Source: Chara braunii
Lineage: Eukaryota; Streptophyta; Charophyceae; Charales; Characeae
Direction: 5' to 3'
Assembly: GCA_003427395.1 (NCBI GenBank)
Contig: BFEA01001123.1
Location: 50,634 to 71,752, forward strand
Length of the DNA: 21,119 bases
Position numbers and translations under genes: made by a program
The notes under the pieces: model-generated
Told to the model about the DNA's origin: nothing
Databases searched by the model: none
Seen by the model: only the letters and a program-made list of their open reading frames with translations
Shown here: piece by piece, positions 1 through 8,519 of the stretch
Layout of the letters: every line of letters begins with the position of its first letter
How positions within the stretch are numbered: the stretch's first letter is position 1

Positions 1-90
1 GTGCCATGTCAGCAGTGCCACGTCAGACACAATGCCACGTCAGCAGTGCCATGTCGGACAAAGTGCCACGTTAGCAGTGCCACATCAGCA
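1..90 (+). repeat. Short degenerate tandem repeat, about six units of GTGCCACGTCAGCA
   Basis: Units start near 1, 15, 33, 46, 63 and 77, are 13-18 bp long, and share the consensus GTGCCACGTCAGCA. The array ends just before the ATG at 93 that opens the gag coiled coil. In the frame of that ATG the array has a TAG at 72-74, so it is either leader or a decayed part of gag. Several units keep a CACGTCA core, which resembles the ACGT sites bound by plant bZIP factors. That functional reading is inference. The array may continue left of the window. Confidence 0.75.
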
Positions 91-92
91 AG

Positions 93-729
93 ATGACGGG
101 CCTACCAGACCAGTTGGCCAATGAGTCTCTTGCCGACTACAAAAAGCGGTTCCAAGCTCAGCTCGCACTCATCGAGGCTGAGGAACAATGCCAGCTGGCA
201 GCCGAGGCTACCCGCCAACAGGCTGAAGCAGCGGCAACCACAGAGAAGCTGTGGCTACAGGCCGAAGCAGACGCAGATACCCAGGCACGCCGCAAGGAAG
301 CCCATTATCTGCTGCAGCGGCATGAGGCAACAAGCATCGAAAAACTCAAGTTCTGGCTCTTTGAACCCAACAGCGACGAGGCGACACCGGAAGAGCAACA
401 CAAGGAGTTCCTCCCCAAGCCCGTGACACGGATGTTGTATGCATGCAACCGAGCTAGAGAAACAGCACCAGGAGTTGGCGAGCCTCCGCCGGACAGTGCA
501 GAGCCACGAGGATGCAACACGGGCACTCAATGCCCGTGTGCTGGACCTGGAACAGGCTGTGCCAGGACCAGATGCTGGTGTTTCCAGCAGTGCACCCTCC
601 AACGTCTAACCGGAGGAACACGTCGATCATGTAGTGGCAATGCTAGGTGACATCAGCACCTTCGCAGCGCCAACCATCATCAGTCAGCAGCTGGACACAC
701 TGAAGACCGAGATCAGGCAGCGACAATAG
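93..729 (+). pseudogene. gag: Element 1 gag N-terminal coiled-coil region, frameshifted
   Basis: From ATG 93 the product is rich in Ala, Gln, Glu, Lys and Arg, with a long heptad-like stretch (roughly residues 8-85) and the segment YLLQRHEATS. This is a coiled coil expected to mediate Gag self-assembly. Near position 455 the coil continues in the next frame (LEKQHQELASLRR and onward), so the tail after about residue 120 in the first frame is frameshift noise. The second frame is closed by TAA at 607-609 and TAG at 727-729, yet the text between and after them remains gag-like and runs into the gag core at 775. I read this as one decayed N-terminal gag domain. The start codon choice rests only on the end of the upstream repeat and the stop at 72. 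Confidence 0.6.
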
Positions 730-774
730 CCATCTGACCCCGATTGCAGCACCAGCACAGCGAAGCATTACAAG

Positions 775-1419
775 ATGCCGACGTTCCAGATCGAGAAGTT
801 CAATGATTACACACATAAGGACCCGGTCGTCTGGTGGCAAGGTTTTACGATAGAATTGGGGATTCATGAGGTCCCCAAACATCTGTTCATCGGCGCACTG
901 TTCCTTAACGCCAAGGGAGGATGCCAGATCTGGCTCAGCCATATGGCAACCGTCCACGGCGTCGAGGTCTTCGACCTACACACAAGGATCTCCTGGGAGG
1001 ATCTGACAAAGGAATGGAAAAAGCGGTTCATCGTGGACGACGCCCCGGCGCTCGCCATCAACCACATCTTCACGATGGCTCACGGGAACACACCGACACG
1101 TGATTGGCTCACGGATTGGCAGAAGATCGTGGCGACGCCCGATTTGGACTTACCATTCCCACATTTGCGTCGAGAGTTCTACAATAGATCATGCGCTGCT
1201 TTGAGCCTCGCACTTGGTGATCACGAGCAGTACAGCACCTTCGCCGAAATCATCAACAAGGCAAGGGAGATCATCAAGACCAACAGGGCAGCTGCACACG
1301 AGAAGTCAACATGGCAGCCCACCTTTGTGGAGAAGGTGAAGACTGTTCCGCGGCCGCAGCATGTCGCTGCAGTCCAAACGGATAGAAGAAGACCTCGCAG
1401 CCACTCCAGCATCACGTGA
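775..1419 (+). CDS. gag: Element 1 Gag core (retrotransposon capsid domain)
   Basis: This open segment encodes the capsid-like part of Gag, the protein that forms the cytoplasmic virus-like particle. The pattern VVWWQGF ... IWLSHM ... WEDLTKEWKKRF ... DWLTDWQKI, followed by a helical stretch ending in NKAREIIKTNRAA, fits the Retrotrans_gag fold with its spaced aromatic residues. The ATG at 775 is probably not the real start, because the same frame is open upstream to the TAG at 727 and gag-like text continues above it. The last 10 or so residues are out of frame: the continuation lies in the next frame from about 1388, after a 1-bp change in the run AGAAGAAGA. Confidence 0.75.
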   Translation: MPTFQIEKFNDYTHKDPVVWWQGFTIELGIHEVPKHLFIGALFLNAKGGCQIWLSHMATVHGVEVFDLHTRISWEDLTKEWKKRFIVDDAPALAINHIFTMAHGNTPTRDWLTDWQKIVATPDLDLPFPHLRREFYNRSCAALSLALGDHEQYSTFAEIINKAREIIKTNRAAAHEKSTWQPTFVEKVKTVPRPQHVAAVQTDRRRPRSHSSIT

Positions 1420-1672
1420 GGGAGATCAGGTGGCTGTTGTCCAGCCAAGAAGCAACAACAAGTCCCGGAATAATGGGAAGGTGAAATCCGCATCGCAGGC
1501 TGGAAATGGACAGCCAGCACCATGGGTCAAGTTCAACTTGACCGAGGCCGAGTACAAGTTCCGCGGCCGTTACGGCTGTTGCTACTGGTGCAATAGCACC
1601 AAGCACGAGACGTCCCTCTGCCAGGATCAGGGCAAGGAGGATGTGCGGCCTCGTCTCAACTCGGNAAACTGA
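1388..1672 (+). pseudogene. gag: Element 1 Gag nucleocapsid segment with CCHC zinc knuckle
   Basis: The frame carries a basic, Asn/Ser-rich linker and then WVKFNLTEAEYKFRGRYG, followed at 1580-1621 by a perfect CX2CX4HX4C knuckle (residues C-YW-C-NSTK-H-ETSL-C). Such knuckles bind the element RNA during packaging. The frame stops with TGA at 1670-1672, directly after an ambiguous base at 1665. The other frame continues past that point with KLSFAGGEATPP, so the break is probably an indel at or next to the N. Confidence 0.75.
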
Positions 1673-2345
1673 GTTTCGCGGGAGGTGAGGCGACTCCACC
1701 TTCCACTCCGCCAGATCCGGCCGCCTTGCTAGCGGCCTCCTACACATCTGGGGAGGATGCGAATGTCGCAAGTTCTCGGTACACTTACGAGGACTATGAT
1801 GTCCACTTGGTCCCACCGTTGGACCAACCGCTCCACGTGCAACAATCAACCGCATGCACGGTTTCATCACCATCGGCAACCGAGTCGGCAACTTCACCGC
1901 AATCTATCACCGGGATTCAACGTCATGGTCAAGACTTGAGGAGCTCGACCCGTTGACGTTCACGGACTTCCAATGGATGTCCGTTCCCACGACCGGTCGA
2001 TTGCCGAAACCGCATTGCAATGTGCTCATGGCACAATTGCGGGATTCCTTGCACACAGCAGTACCAGCTCCGTTGATGGACGCCGGAGTAGAGGTTGTCG
2101 ACCTTCACGCCTACATTGTGAAGATCAACTGCGAGTTCAAGACGCAACGGTACAACGACATCGACGCACCATTGCTATATGTACGCATTCAAATCGGAGA
2201 GGCGACCTGCAGCGCTTTGATCGATTGCGGAGCATCTCGCAACTACATTAGTCAGGACTTCATGGTGCGCGCCGGCCTTGGCCCACGCGTCCGGAGGAAG
2301 TTCCAGCCTACGCAAGTCACGTTGGCGGACGGTCACACACACAAG
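1666..2345 (+). pseudogene. pol: Element 1 linker and aspartic protease, frameshifted
   Basis: The linker reads open in frame 1 from about 1666 and includes TYEDYDVHLVP, which matches [10 protein letters not shown] of element 3. Near 1938 the frame changes, and the protease follows in frame 3: LDPLTFTDFQW, then PLLYVRIQIGEATCSALIDCGASRNYIS. The catalytic Asp codon is at 2223-2225. The motif reads D-C-G, where retroviral-type proteases have D-S/T-G and element 3 has D-S-G, so the active site is altered. Around 2345 the frame changes again within a CA-rich stretch. Protease would process the Gag-Pol polyprotein in the particle; this copy is probably dead. Confidence 0.75.
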
Positions 2346-2347
2346 TC

Positions 2348-2940
2348 GACCGGTGCATCGATGAAGTCCCAGTATACTTTGCCCCTCACGCAAGTGAGGC
2401 GGTGTCCTTTGATATATTGGACACCAAATTCGACATGATCTTGGGCATGTCATGGCTGCGAAGCAAGGATCACCCGGTGAACTTCTACAACCACACCGTT
2501 TACGTTCGTGATCGGAGCGGAGTACTAGTCCCATGCACGGTGCCTCTTCCTCATNCTTCGATCANCTGCCACGTGGTATCNNCNGCAAGCATGCGAGCTT
2601 CCATCATCAGAGACGACATCGAGGAGATGGGGGTGTGTTTTCTCCATGCCCTCTCGCCCCGAGACGCTTCATCGANGGACTCATCTTCGGATCCANGCAT
2701 CATCGAGCTTCTAGATGCCTACANCNACNTGTTTGAAGGCCCGCACNGAGTAGTACCGGATCGNCCNATCCGCCATGAGATCATCCTCGAGGACGGAGCC
2801 GTACCTCCGNGCGGTTGTATCTACCGAATGAGCGAGGAAGAGTTNAGTGTGCTTCGGGCACAACTCGANGACCTTCTGGAGAAAGGNTGGATTCGGCCTA
2901 ACTCATCGCCATACGGTGCTCCTGTTCTCTTTGTCCGGAA
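2348..2940 (+). pseudogene. pol: Element 1 protease C-terminus and reverse transcriptase N-terminal part
   Basis: The frame continues the protease with DILDTKFDMILGMSWL, the typical flap-to-C-terminal ILGM motif. After an acidic linker it enters RT with [39 protein letters not shown]. These are the fingers of a Ty3-type reverse transcriptase. About a dozen Ns blur the linker. The frame breaks near 2940 in the Lys-rich run after VLFVRKK: element 3 has an extra base there (AAGAAGAACAAGG against AAGAAGAAAAGG), so this is a 1-bp deletion relative to element 3. Confidence 0.8.
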
Positions 2941-3337
2941 GAAGAAAAGGACTTGCGGTTGTGCATCGATTATCGCAAGCTCAACGCGCAGACGATCAGG
3001 AACATCGGCCCTCTCCCACGCATCGACAATCTTCTCGAACGACTGGGCGGCGCCAAGTTCTTCTCCAAGCTAGACCTCAAGTCGGCATATCACCAACTCG
3101 AGATCCGGCAGGAGGACCGTTACAAGACCGCGTTTAAGACGCGATATGGGCATTTCGAATGGCTGGTTATACCATTTGGCCTTACGAATGCCCCGACCAC
3201 TTTCCAAGCGGCTATGACAACAGAGTTTCGACACATGCTGGATCATTTTGTACTTATCTACCTCGACGACATTTTGGTGTACAGTCGGAGTTTGGACGAG
3301 CATGTGGAACACCTGCGCACCGTTTTGGAGCGGCTAC
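2940..3337 (+). CDS. pol: Element 1 reverse transcriptase palm domain
   Basis: The open frame encodes [51 protein letters not shown] and FVLIYLDDILVYSRSL. The YLDD catalytic box lies at 3259-3270 and the first catalytic Asp is in KLDLKS. These are the core blocks of an RNA-dependent DNA polymerase that copies the element RNA in the particle. Near 3337, at an ambiguous base, the frame moves to the next one, which continues with [11 protein letters not shown] exactly as in element 3. All recognisable catalytic residues are intact. Confidence 0.88.
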
Positions 3338-5368
3338 NACAAGTACAAGGCAAACCGCGACAAGTGCGAGTTCGCACAGCAGGAGCTGGAGTACTTGGGA
3401 CACTATGTGACNTCGAAAGGCATCCGTCCGCTTCCGGACAAGATCGAGGCCCTANGAGTATGGCCCGAGCCCACCAACACCACGGACGTTCGTTCATTCA
3501 TGGGGTTGGCGGGCTACTNTCAGCNATTCATCACCGGATACTCCAGGATTGTTGCACCTATGACNAGGTTACAGTCGCCAAAGGTNCCATTCGTATTCGA
3601 TGACGACNCACGCCGGTCATTCCAAGCACTCAAGACGGCCATGCTCATGGCACCTGTCCTCAGCATCTATGACCCCGTACTGCCAACGAGAGNGACTACN
3701 NACNCTTNCNNCTATGGCATTGGGGCAGTCTTGGAACAACACNACGGCGACGACTGGCACCCTGTGGAGTATTTCAGCCACAAAGTGCCTCCCATCAACT
3801 CGCTTGATGATGCAAGGAAGANGGAGCTGCTCACATTCGTGATGGCTCTCAAGCGNTGGTGGCACTTCCTCNTTGGGCGTNGTAGGTTCACATGGGTCAC
3901 GNACAACAATCAATTGACNTACTACAAGACGCAGGATACGGTGAGCCGCACAATCGGACGATGGATGTACTTTATCGACCAANTTGACTTCACACCGAAA
4001 CATCTTCCNGGACTCTCGAACNGCNCAGCANATGCACTCTCACGAAGACCTGATCTTTGCGCCATGACACATCATGCCTTCGCATTCGACGAGGAGCTTC
4101 ANCGACACTTCATCCGGGCATACGAGTCGGATCCGGACTTCGCCACGCTATATGCACAACTATCTTCGGATCACCCACCGGCCAGCCACTATCGCATTGC
4201 CGACGGGTACTTGCTCCTCCACTCGAGAGGCAAGGTCTTGCTATGTGTCTCACGCGACCGCCGTCTTCGGACTCGCCTCCTCGGCGAGTATCATGATTTG
4301 CGACTCGCCGGCCATTTCGGAGTCAACCGCACTATTGCACNGCTTCGACAACGATTCCGATGGCCCGACCTCATTACCAATGTCACTCGGTATTGCAACT
4401 CTTGCGAAGTTTGTCGACGAAGCAAACCTCGCAACCGCAATCCNTATGGCGAGTTACGCCCGATGCCTATCCCANGGGAACCCGGTCTCTCCATTGCCAT
4501 GGACGTCACGGGTCCATTCCCTCGCGACCGGCTCGGGCACGACGGCATCCTCACGGTTGTGGACCGATTGAGTAAGTACGCGCGTTTTCTTTCTTGCAAG
4601 TACTACTCCACGGCTCCCAAGCTGGCACGCCTTCTGCACACTGGTTGGATTTGTGGCCACGGTGTANCAGAAGACATTGTCAGCGACCGCGACACTCGTT
4701 TCATGTCGGCATTTTGGACTGCTCTCATGCATGAGTCCGGCACAACAATGAAACCAAGTTCGGCTCGGCACCCACAGACAGACGGGCAGAAGGAGCGGGC
4801 ACATCAGACCGCTCAAATGATGCTTCGTACGCTCATCCGTCCGGACCAGAAAGATTGGGTTGACCGCCTCCCCGACATCNAGTTCGCCTACAACACTTCG
4901 GTGCACCCGGCNATCGGCGTGACTCCATTCGAGTTGCACCACGGTGGACGGAAAGGCCGTATCTTCGCCGACCTTCTCCTCCCTCGACCAGCCGACATTG
5001 ACGCCACTTGCTCTCCTGCTTCCGTTCGGAAGTACAGGGAATTGCTGGCTCAAGCCCGCGCAAACATGCAAAAGGCTCAAGTCCGCATGCAGCAGCAAGC
5101 CAACAGGCGTCGCGTGCCATGTCCCATCCGCTCCGGTGATCGAGTTTGGGTCTCCGCGGAAGAGTTTGCACTGGGACAGGATGTTTCACGCAAACTGCTT
5201 CCCAAGTGGTTTGGACCTTGGTCTGTGACATCAGCCGCGAGCGATAAGCCCGATGGCCCTTCATTTGTGATCAACATTTCCGAGCATCTGACGGTCCATC
5301 CAGTCTTTCACGCGTCGAAGCTGGCAACATATACACCAGCTAAGAGCGACGACTTCCCGGGGCGATGA
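3337..5368 (+). CDS. pol: Element 1 RT thumb, RNase H and integrase
   Basis: This 2-kb open frame holds the RT connection ([30 protein letters not shown]), RNase H (YGIGAVLEQH, HPVEYFSHKVP, a TXNNQL-like third motif, ALSRRPD) and a full integrase. The integrase has an HHCC zinc finger (HDLRLAGHFGV ... CNSCEVC) and a D,D35E core with codons at 4502-4504, 4685-4687 and 4793-4795. A GPY/F-type module (LLPKWFGPWSV) and the HPVFHASKL motif follow. The first RNase H Asp cannot be read because Ns cluster at 3693-3712. The frame ends with TGA at 5366-5368; element 3 has CGT at the aligned codon, so this stop is a mutation that removes the chromodomain. Integrase would insert the cDNA into chromatin. 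Confidence 0.9.
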
Positions 5369-5719
5369 TCGCAGGACCCTCCATCTATGGATGGTCATCA
5401 GGAGGTTGACCGCTTCATCTTGGATCGCAAGTACGGCAGCAAGCCACACCACTACAAAGTTACATTTAAAGCATGCGATCCCGATGACACTCAATGGATT
5501 TCAGGAGCACATTTGAAAGCATCCGCACTACGAGCGACAAAGGTTAACCAAGGGACCTCCACGACCTGCCCCTCCCACCCGGACTGTGGTCCCTCCCTCA
5601 GACAGACAGCTTTGCCCTCGCAGGTAAGCTCGATCTTTCAAGGAGGGGGGGGAGTGGCAGACTGCGTAGCCACACGGGCCCTGCAGGGCTTGTCCCGGAC
5701 TTTCAGCCTAAAAGCCTAA
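5369..5719 (+). pseudogene. pol: Element 1 integrase C-terminal chromodomain-like segment, cut off by a stop
   Basis: The same frame as the integrase continues after the TGA with MDGHQEVDRFILDRKYG, then YKVTFKACDPDDTQWISGAHL, which has the spacing of a chromodomain (strand-forming start, central aromatic, Trp near the end, short helix). In chromoviruses this domain is thought to target integration to marked chromatin. The frame stays open across the polypurine tract and 65 bp into the LTR, ending at 5719. Without readthrough it would not be made. Domain assignment is by pattern only. Confidence 0.7.
5641..5654 (+). other. Polypurine tract of element 1
   Basis: The run AGGAGGGGGGGGAG stands directly before TGGCAG, where the 3' LTR begins. 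Such a tract primes plus-strand DNA synthesis in LTR elements. Element 3 has an equivalent AGGAGGGGGGGGG run at the same place relative to its LTR. Confidence 0.85.
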
Positions 5720-6814
5720 AACTTAGGGCTTACAGGGCACGGTCGTTTCAGCCTGAATGCTGAAATACGAGGGTCTGCAGGCCCTATTCCGTTTCAGCAT
5801 ATTTCTAGGCCTTTCAGGCCCAGAGGTTTTTCAGCCTGAAACAGAGGGCCATTTTCAGGCCCTCATTGTTTCAACCACCCCTAAGACTCAGGCACGAAAA
5901 CAGGGTTTCGGGAACAGGCCGGAAATAGCCTGTTCCCCACGCCAGCTCGAGCAGGAGCTGCAGCTGCAGCCCCTGCCTCCGATCGGCATTGGCAAGAGCA
6001 GCCTCCTGGACTGCTCACCTGCAGTCAGGAGGCACCCGCGTAGTACATAGGGAGTTCCCATGCACTTCACGGGTAGGTAGTTGTCAGTAGGCACAGGTAG
6101 TCTTTATGATTCAGCCGCAGCGCTCAGGAGGAGCGCTGCAGTAGTCTTCAACGCTAGGCAGTAGTGGTAGTGCTAGTAGTAGTCTTCGGCGCTGGGCGCC
6201 CATAGCCATAGTTGTAGTCTTCAGCGTTGGGCGCTATAGGGATAGGGTAGCAGTATCCGAGAGAGACACTGGCGGAGACCAGTGGTACTTATCTGTGGCG
6301 CCATCACTCCAGCTCCATCTTCGGTGTACCTGCATCAAGGCGCCAACGTTACAGGTAAGCATTGGACTGAGAGAGAGAGAGAGACCTTATTCTTCCTCTT
6401 CTAAGTCCACCATCTTTTCTTCCCCTCTCGCCGCCTACTTCTCAGTATCTATGGACTACAAGAGAGAGCTTTGACATGAGACTCGACGACATTGGACTCA
6501 GACTTGACTTCGGGGTTGAGACATTCGATGACGATTATTTGGGATCTGTACGGCAGACCTGGGTTGACGACATCTCCCATCTTCTCCTCCCCTCTGTCTC
6601 TTCCCCTCCTCTTCGTCTGTGCATGACTGGGACTGGCGCTATCTGTTCTGAGCACCAGCCCCTTCACACCATTGTACGATGATGATGTATGTGTAGACTA
6701 CATCGCAACATTGATTGTGTCGGATCATTGGTATCTAAAGTTTTCCGCTTCGCCATTTGTACTTTGTATGAGAGGTTGGTTCTTGTTCTGTCTTGCACGA
6801 TACAATATGCAACA
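5655..6814 (+). repeat. 3' LTR of element 1
   Basis: It starts with TG straight after the polypurine tract. It is alignable over much of its length with the element 3 LTR on the other strand: shared blocks include the text around GACTCAGGCAC, GGTTTCGGGAACAG, GTAGTACATAGG, the GA tracts and AGTCCACCATC. The first 250 bp (U3) are full of TTTCAGCCTGAA-type palindromic motifs. The end is set at 6814 (GCAACA) by analogy with GTAACA in element 3; it could be up to 20 bp earlier. The small ORFs inside look non-coding. No TATA box stood out. Confidence 0.75.
6259..6384 (+). promoter_or_regulatory. Paired GA tracts with a splice-donor-like site inside the element 1 LTR
   Basis: A (GA)4 tract at 6259-6266 and a (GA)8 tract at 6369-6384 flank a conserved block with ACAGGTAAGC at 6351-6360, a good match to a 5' splice site. 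The element 3 LTR has the same arrangement (16459-16470, 16582-16597 and ACAGGTCAGT near 16490). GA tracts are bound by BBR/BPC proteins in land plants. The conservation between two diverged elements is seen; the function is inferred. Confidence 0.45.
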
Positions 6815-7274
6815 GCGGAGGAGCAGCATCTGGAGAGGGGGAGAAAGGAGGATAGGGATTGCCATTCCAATCCTACTCCTCCGTTCCCTTGCAATCCTGA
6901 CCCTTCTACTCCCCCTCCCTGTGATGCTTCTCCTCCCCCTCCTCGTGATCCCGATTCTCTTGCTCACCCTTCTCGATATCCCGTTCCTCCTCCTCCCGAA
7001 TGTCGATCCTCCTCTTCCCCCTGCTCCCGATGCCAATCCTCATGCTCCACGTTCTCGCAGTCATTGTCAACAACGCTCTTATAGGATTGATCCTTGCGAT
7101 TGAGATATATATTGTCACAAGAATACCAGAGCGCAAAAGCGAAAAAAAGGAAAACGAAAGAAAGAAAGAAAANCAGAAAAAATGAATTCATTTTTTTACC
7201 TTCTTCCTCATAACTCTCCCTGTTCAGAACCTCTTGCGTACAAGGCCGCCCACGTGGATGTAGGTTGAGCTGAG
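6815..7274. other. Unassigned spacer between elements 1 and 2, pyrimidine-rich
   Basis: After the estimated end of the element 1 LTR comes about 460 bp with no recognisable gene. Positions 6880-7030 are a degenerate CCT/TCCCGAT-type pyrimidine tract, which gives Leu/Pro-rich spurious ORFs. Positions 7136-7196 are an A-rich purine stretch with AAAG repeats that ends in a perfect palindrome centred on GAATTC. The last five bases, CTGAG (7270-7274), should be the target duplication of element 2. This may be host DNA or the remnant of an older element. Confidence 0.5.
7177..7196. repeat. 20-bp perfect palindrome
   Basis: The arms are AAAAAATGAA and its reverse complement TTCATTTTTT, with no loop. 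It sits at the end of an A-rich stretch in the spacer. It may simply reflect simple-sequence decay. Confidence 0.7.
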
Positions 7275-7889
7275 TGCAAGGAAAATAAGCAACAGCGAGA
7301 TGACAATCCAAGATCACACCATCATATTGCAAGCCAAATAGTCACACCGTATCCAGAGAGCAGCATTGCACCAATAATACAACAATGGAGGTTCATAGCA
7401 CTGAAAACCAATGTCCATGGAAAGCATACTTTCTCCTCTCTACACAAGAGTCCAGTTCCTTCACACTCACACTTGGCGCTCAGTGCCCAGCCTACTTCTA
7501 CACAGCTACTACAGACTACAAAAAGACAATGCAACTGTTGACATCAGCAGCAGCCCAAAGTACTTGAAGATTCCACCCATGCAGTCCACCTCCAATACAA
7601 GGTACACGCCCTCACATCATCATCATCATCATCATCCTTCACCTATCCCCTGACTTCACCCACACCTGTCCTCTCTGTCACCCGAAGGCCACCCTTGCGC
7701 CTCACTGTAGTCCAAGCCCACCAGCTATGGTGGTTGGACTATGGCGCTGCCCTCAGCAGCCCCCTCTTCCTCTGCACGGCCGCACGTGCTGCACCTCGCC
7801 TCTAAGCGCCAGCCAGCAGCCGTGAGCCTTTGCTCCAGCAGCGCTGCCGCTAGGCATGCGAGTGCCTTAATGAGGCGGCCTGCTCAAAT

Positions 7890-7910
7890 CTCTTTCCTTT
7901 ATGGAAAGAG
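7890..7910. repeat. Hairpin within the element 2 LTR
   Basis: CTCTTTCC and GGAAAGAG pair perfectly over 8 bp around a 5-base loop (TTTAT). In an LTR transcript this could be a stable local fold. No function is known. Confidence 0.6.
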
Positions 7911-8208
7911 TTGGGCTGCTCTCGCAGCCTGGCTGGGCTGGCCTATGCCCAAAAGCTTCCAAAGGGCCCCAGGAGGCTGCCTGGATGCAGCAGCTACTGG
8001 GCTGCTGGGCCTCGTTCGGTTGGGCGCCCAACTGTCTCTGTATGAGGCTGCGAATCACGCCCAGGGCCTGCATTCTTTGGAAAAGCCCGGAGGCCGAGGA
8101 AATGTCTNGGTTGCTCGGCCTGTGTTTCTCTCAACCAACTGGCGCGTCGCAACTNCCTGGACCCCAAATATGAAATTGACAGTCGAGGGCCTTTTGCAAG
8201 AAGCCAGG

Positions 8209-8254
8209 CCCGCCTTCACTTAGGGCGGGCACCTCCGCCTTCACTTAGGGCGGG
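8209..8254. repeat. Two direct copies of a hairpin-forming unit near the U3 start
   Basis: CGCCTTCACTTAGGGCGGG occurs at 8211-8229 and 8236-8254, a 25-bp period. Each copy folds as (C)CCGCC ... GGCGG(G) around a 9-base loop. It lies about 50 bp inside the LTR, in U3, where enhancers of LTR elements usually are. Confidence 0.7.
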
Positions 8255-8519
8255 TAGTGCTGCTAACAAGGCCCCGTAGGCCTACAGAGGACCNTGATCC
8301 TCGCATTCCCTCCTCCATTACTTNGTGAGTCCTCTGAGAAGTCTCTNATTCTGCAGGCATCTTTCCCTTGAGTGCTCTTTCATAGCCTGCAATCACTTGA
8401 GGTGCTGTTGTCATGAGTTCTTCTCGTGTGAACCATCGATCTTCTTTAGGATCCAGATGATGTCTGAAGCTCACACGATACTGCATTCTTGATTTTGGAG
8501 GTCGTCCTCTACCTGATGG
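8241..8519 (-). pseudogene. pol: Element 2 chromodomain-like tail, cut off by a stop
   Basis: This is the same frame as the integrase C-terminus, after the TGA at 8520-8522. It encodes SRMQYRVSFRHHLDPKEDRWFTREEL, then TTAPQVIAGYERAL, which lines up with the tail of element 3 ([32 protein letters not shown]). With the upstream VDIDQIVEHRV it makes a chromodomain-like unit split by the stop. The frame runs through the polypurine tract and 65 bp into the LTR. Four Ns are present in the last third. Confidence 0.7.
8306..8317 (-). other. Polypurine tract of element 2
   Basis: On the minus strand the tract reads GGAGGAGGGAA before TGCGAGG, the LTR start. It is shorter and more mixed than the tracts of elements 1 and 3. 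Its position between the chromodomain and the LTR supports the call. Confidence 0.75.

Larger units (their letters stand above)
1..6814 (+). mobile_element. Element 1: Ty3/gypsy chromovirus-like LTR retrotransposon, 5' end outside window
   Basis: The order gag, protease, RT, RNase H, integrase, chromodomain, polypurine tract, LTR is that of Ty3/gypsy (Metaviridae), with a GPY/F motif and chromodomain typical of chromoviruses. The 5' LTR and primer-binding site are not in the window. Reading frames change near positions 455, 1386, 1665, 1938, 2345, 2940 and 3337, and stops fall at 607 (TAA), 727 (TAG) and 5366 (TGA), so this copy cannot encode an intact polyprotein as written. Its pol is clearly homologous to element 3 on the other strand, and the LTRs of the two are also alignable. 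The right boundary at 6814 is an estimate from the expected CA end and from comparison with the element 3 LTR. Confidence 0.9.
7275..8305 (-). repeat. 3' LTR of element 2
   Basis: On the minus strand it begins TGCGAGG just after the polypurine tract and ends CCTTGCA, giving TG...CA ends and a 7-bp near-perfect terminal inverted repeat. Its last 76 bp (7275-7350) match 15801-15876 beside the primer-binding site with two differences, which identifies both as LTR ends of the same element. Inside lie two copies of a GC-rich hairpin unit (8209-8254), an 8-bp-stem hairpin (7890-7910) and an ATC microsatellite near 7616-7636. The plus-strand ORF at 7741-8223 is antisense to the LTR and not a supported gene. 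Confidence 0.85.

Noticed and set aside
255-602. Minus-strand ORFs inside gag and pol of element 1, and equivalent antisense ORFs in elements 2 and 3
   Set aside because: They are shadows of the coding strand with no recognisable motif.
6672-7103. Leu/Pro-rich ORFs on both strands
   Set aside because: They are translations of a low-complexity pyrimidine tract; no start context, domain or conservation is visible.
7741-8223. 160-residue Ala/Ser-rich plus-strand ORF
   Set aside because: It lies antisense within the element 2 LTR, has no domain, and its composition follows the GC-rich hairpins of U3.
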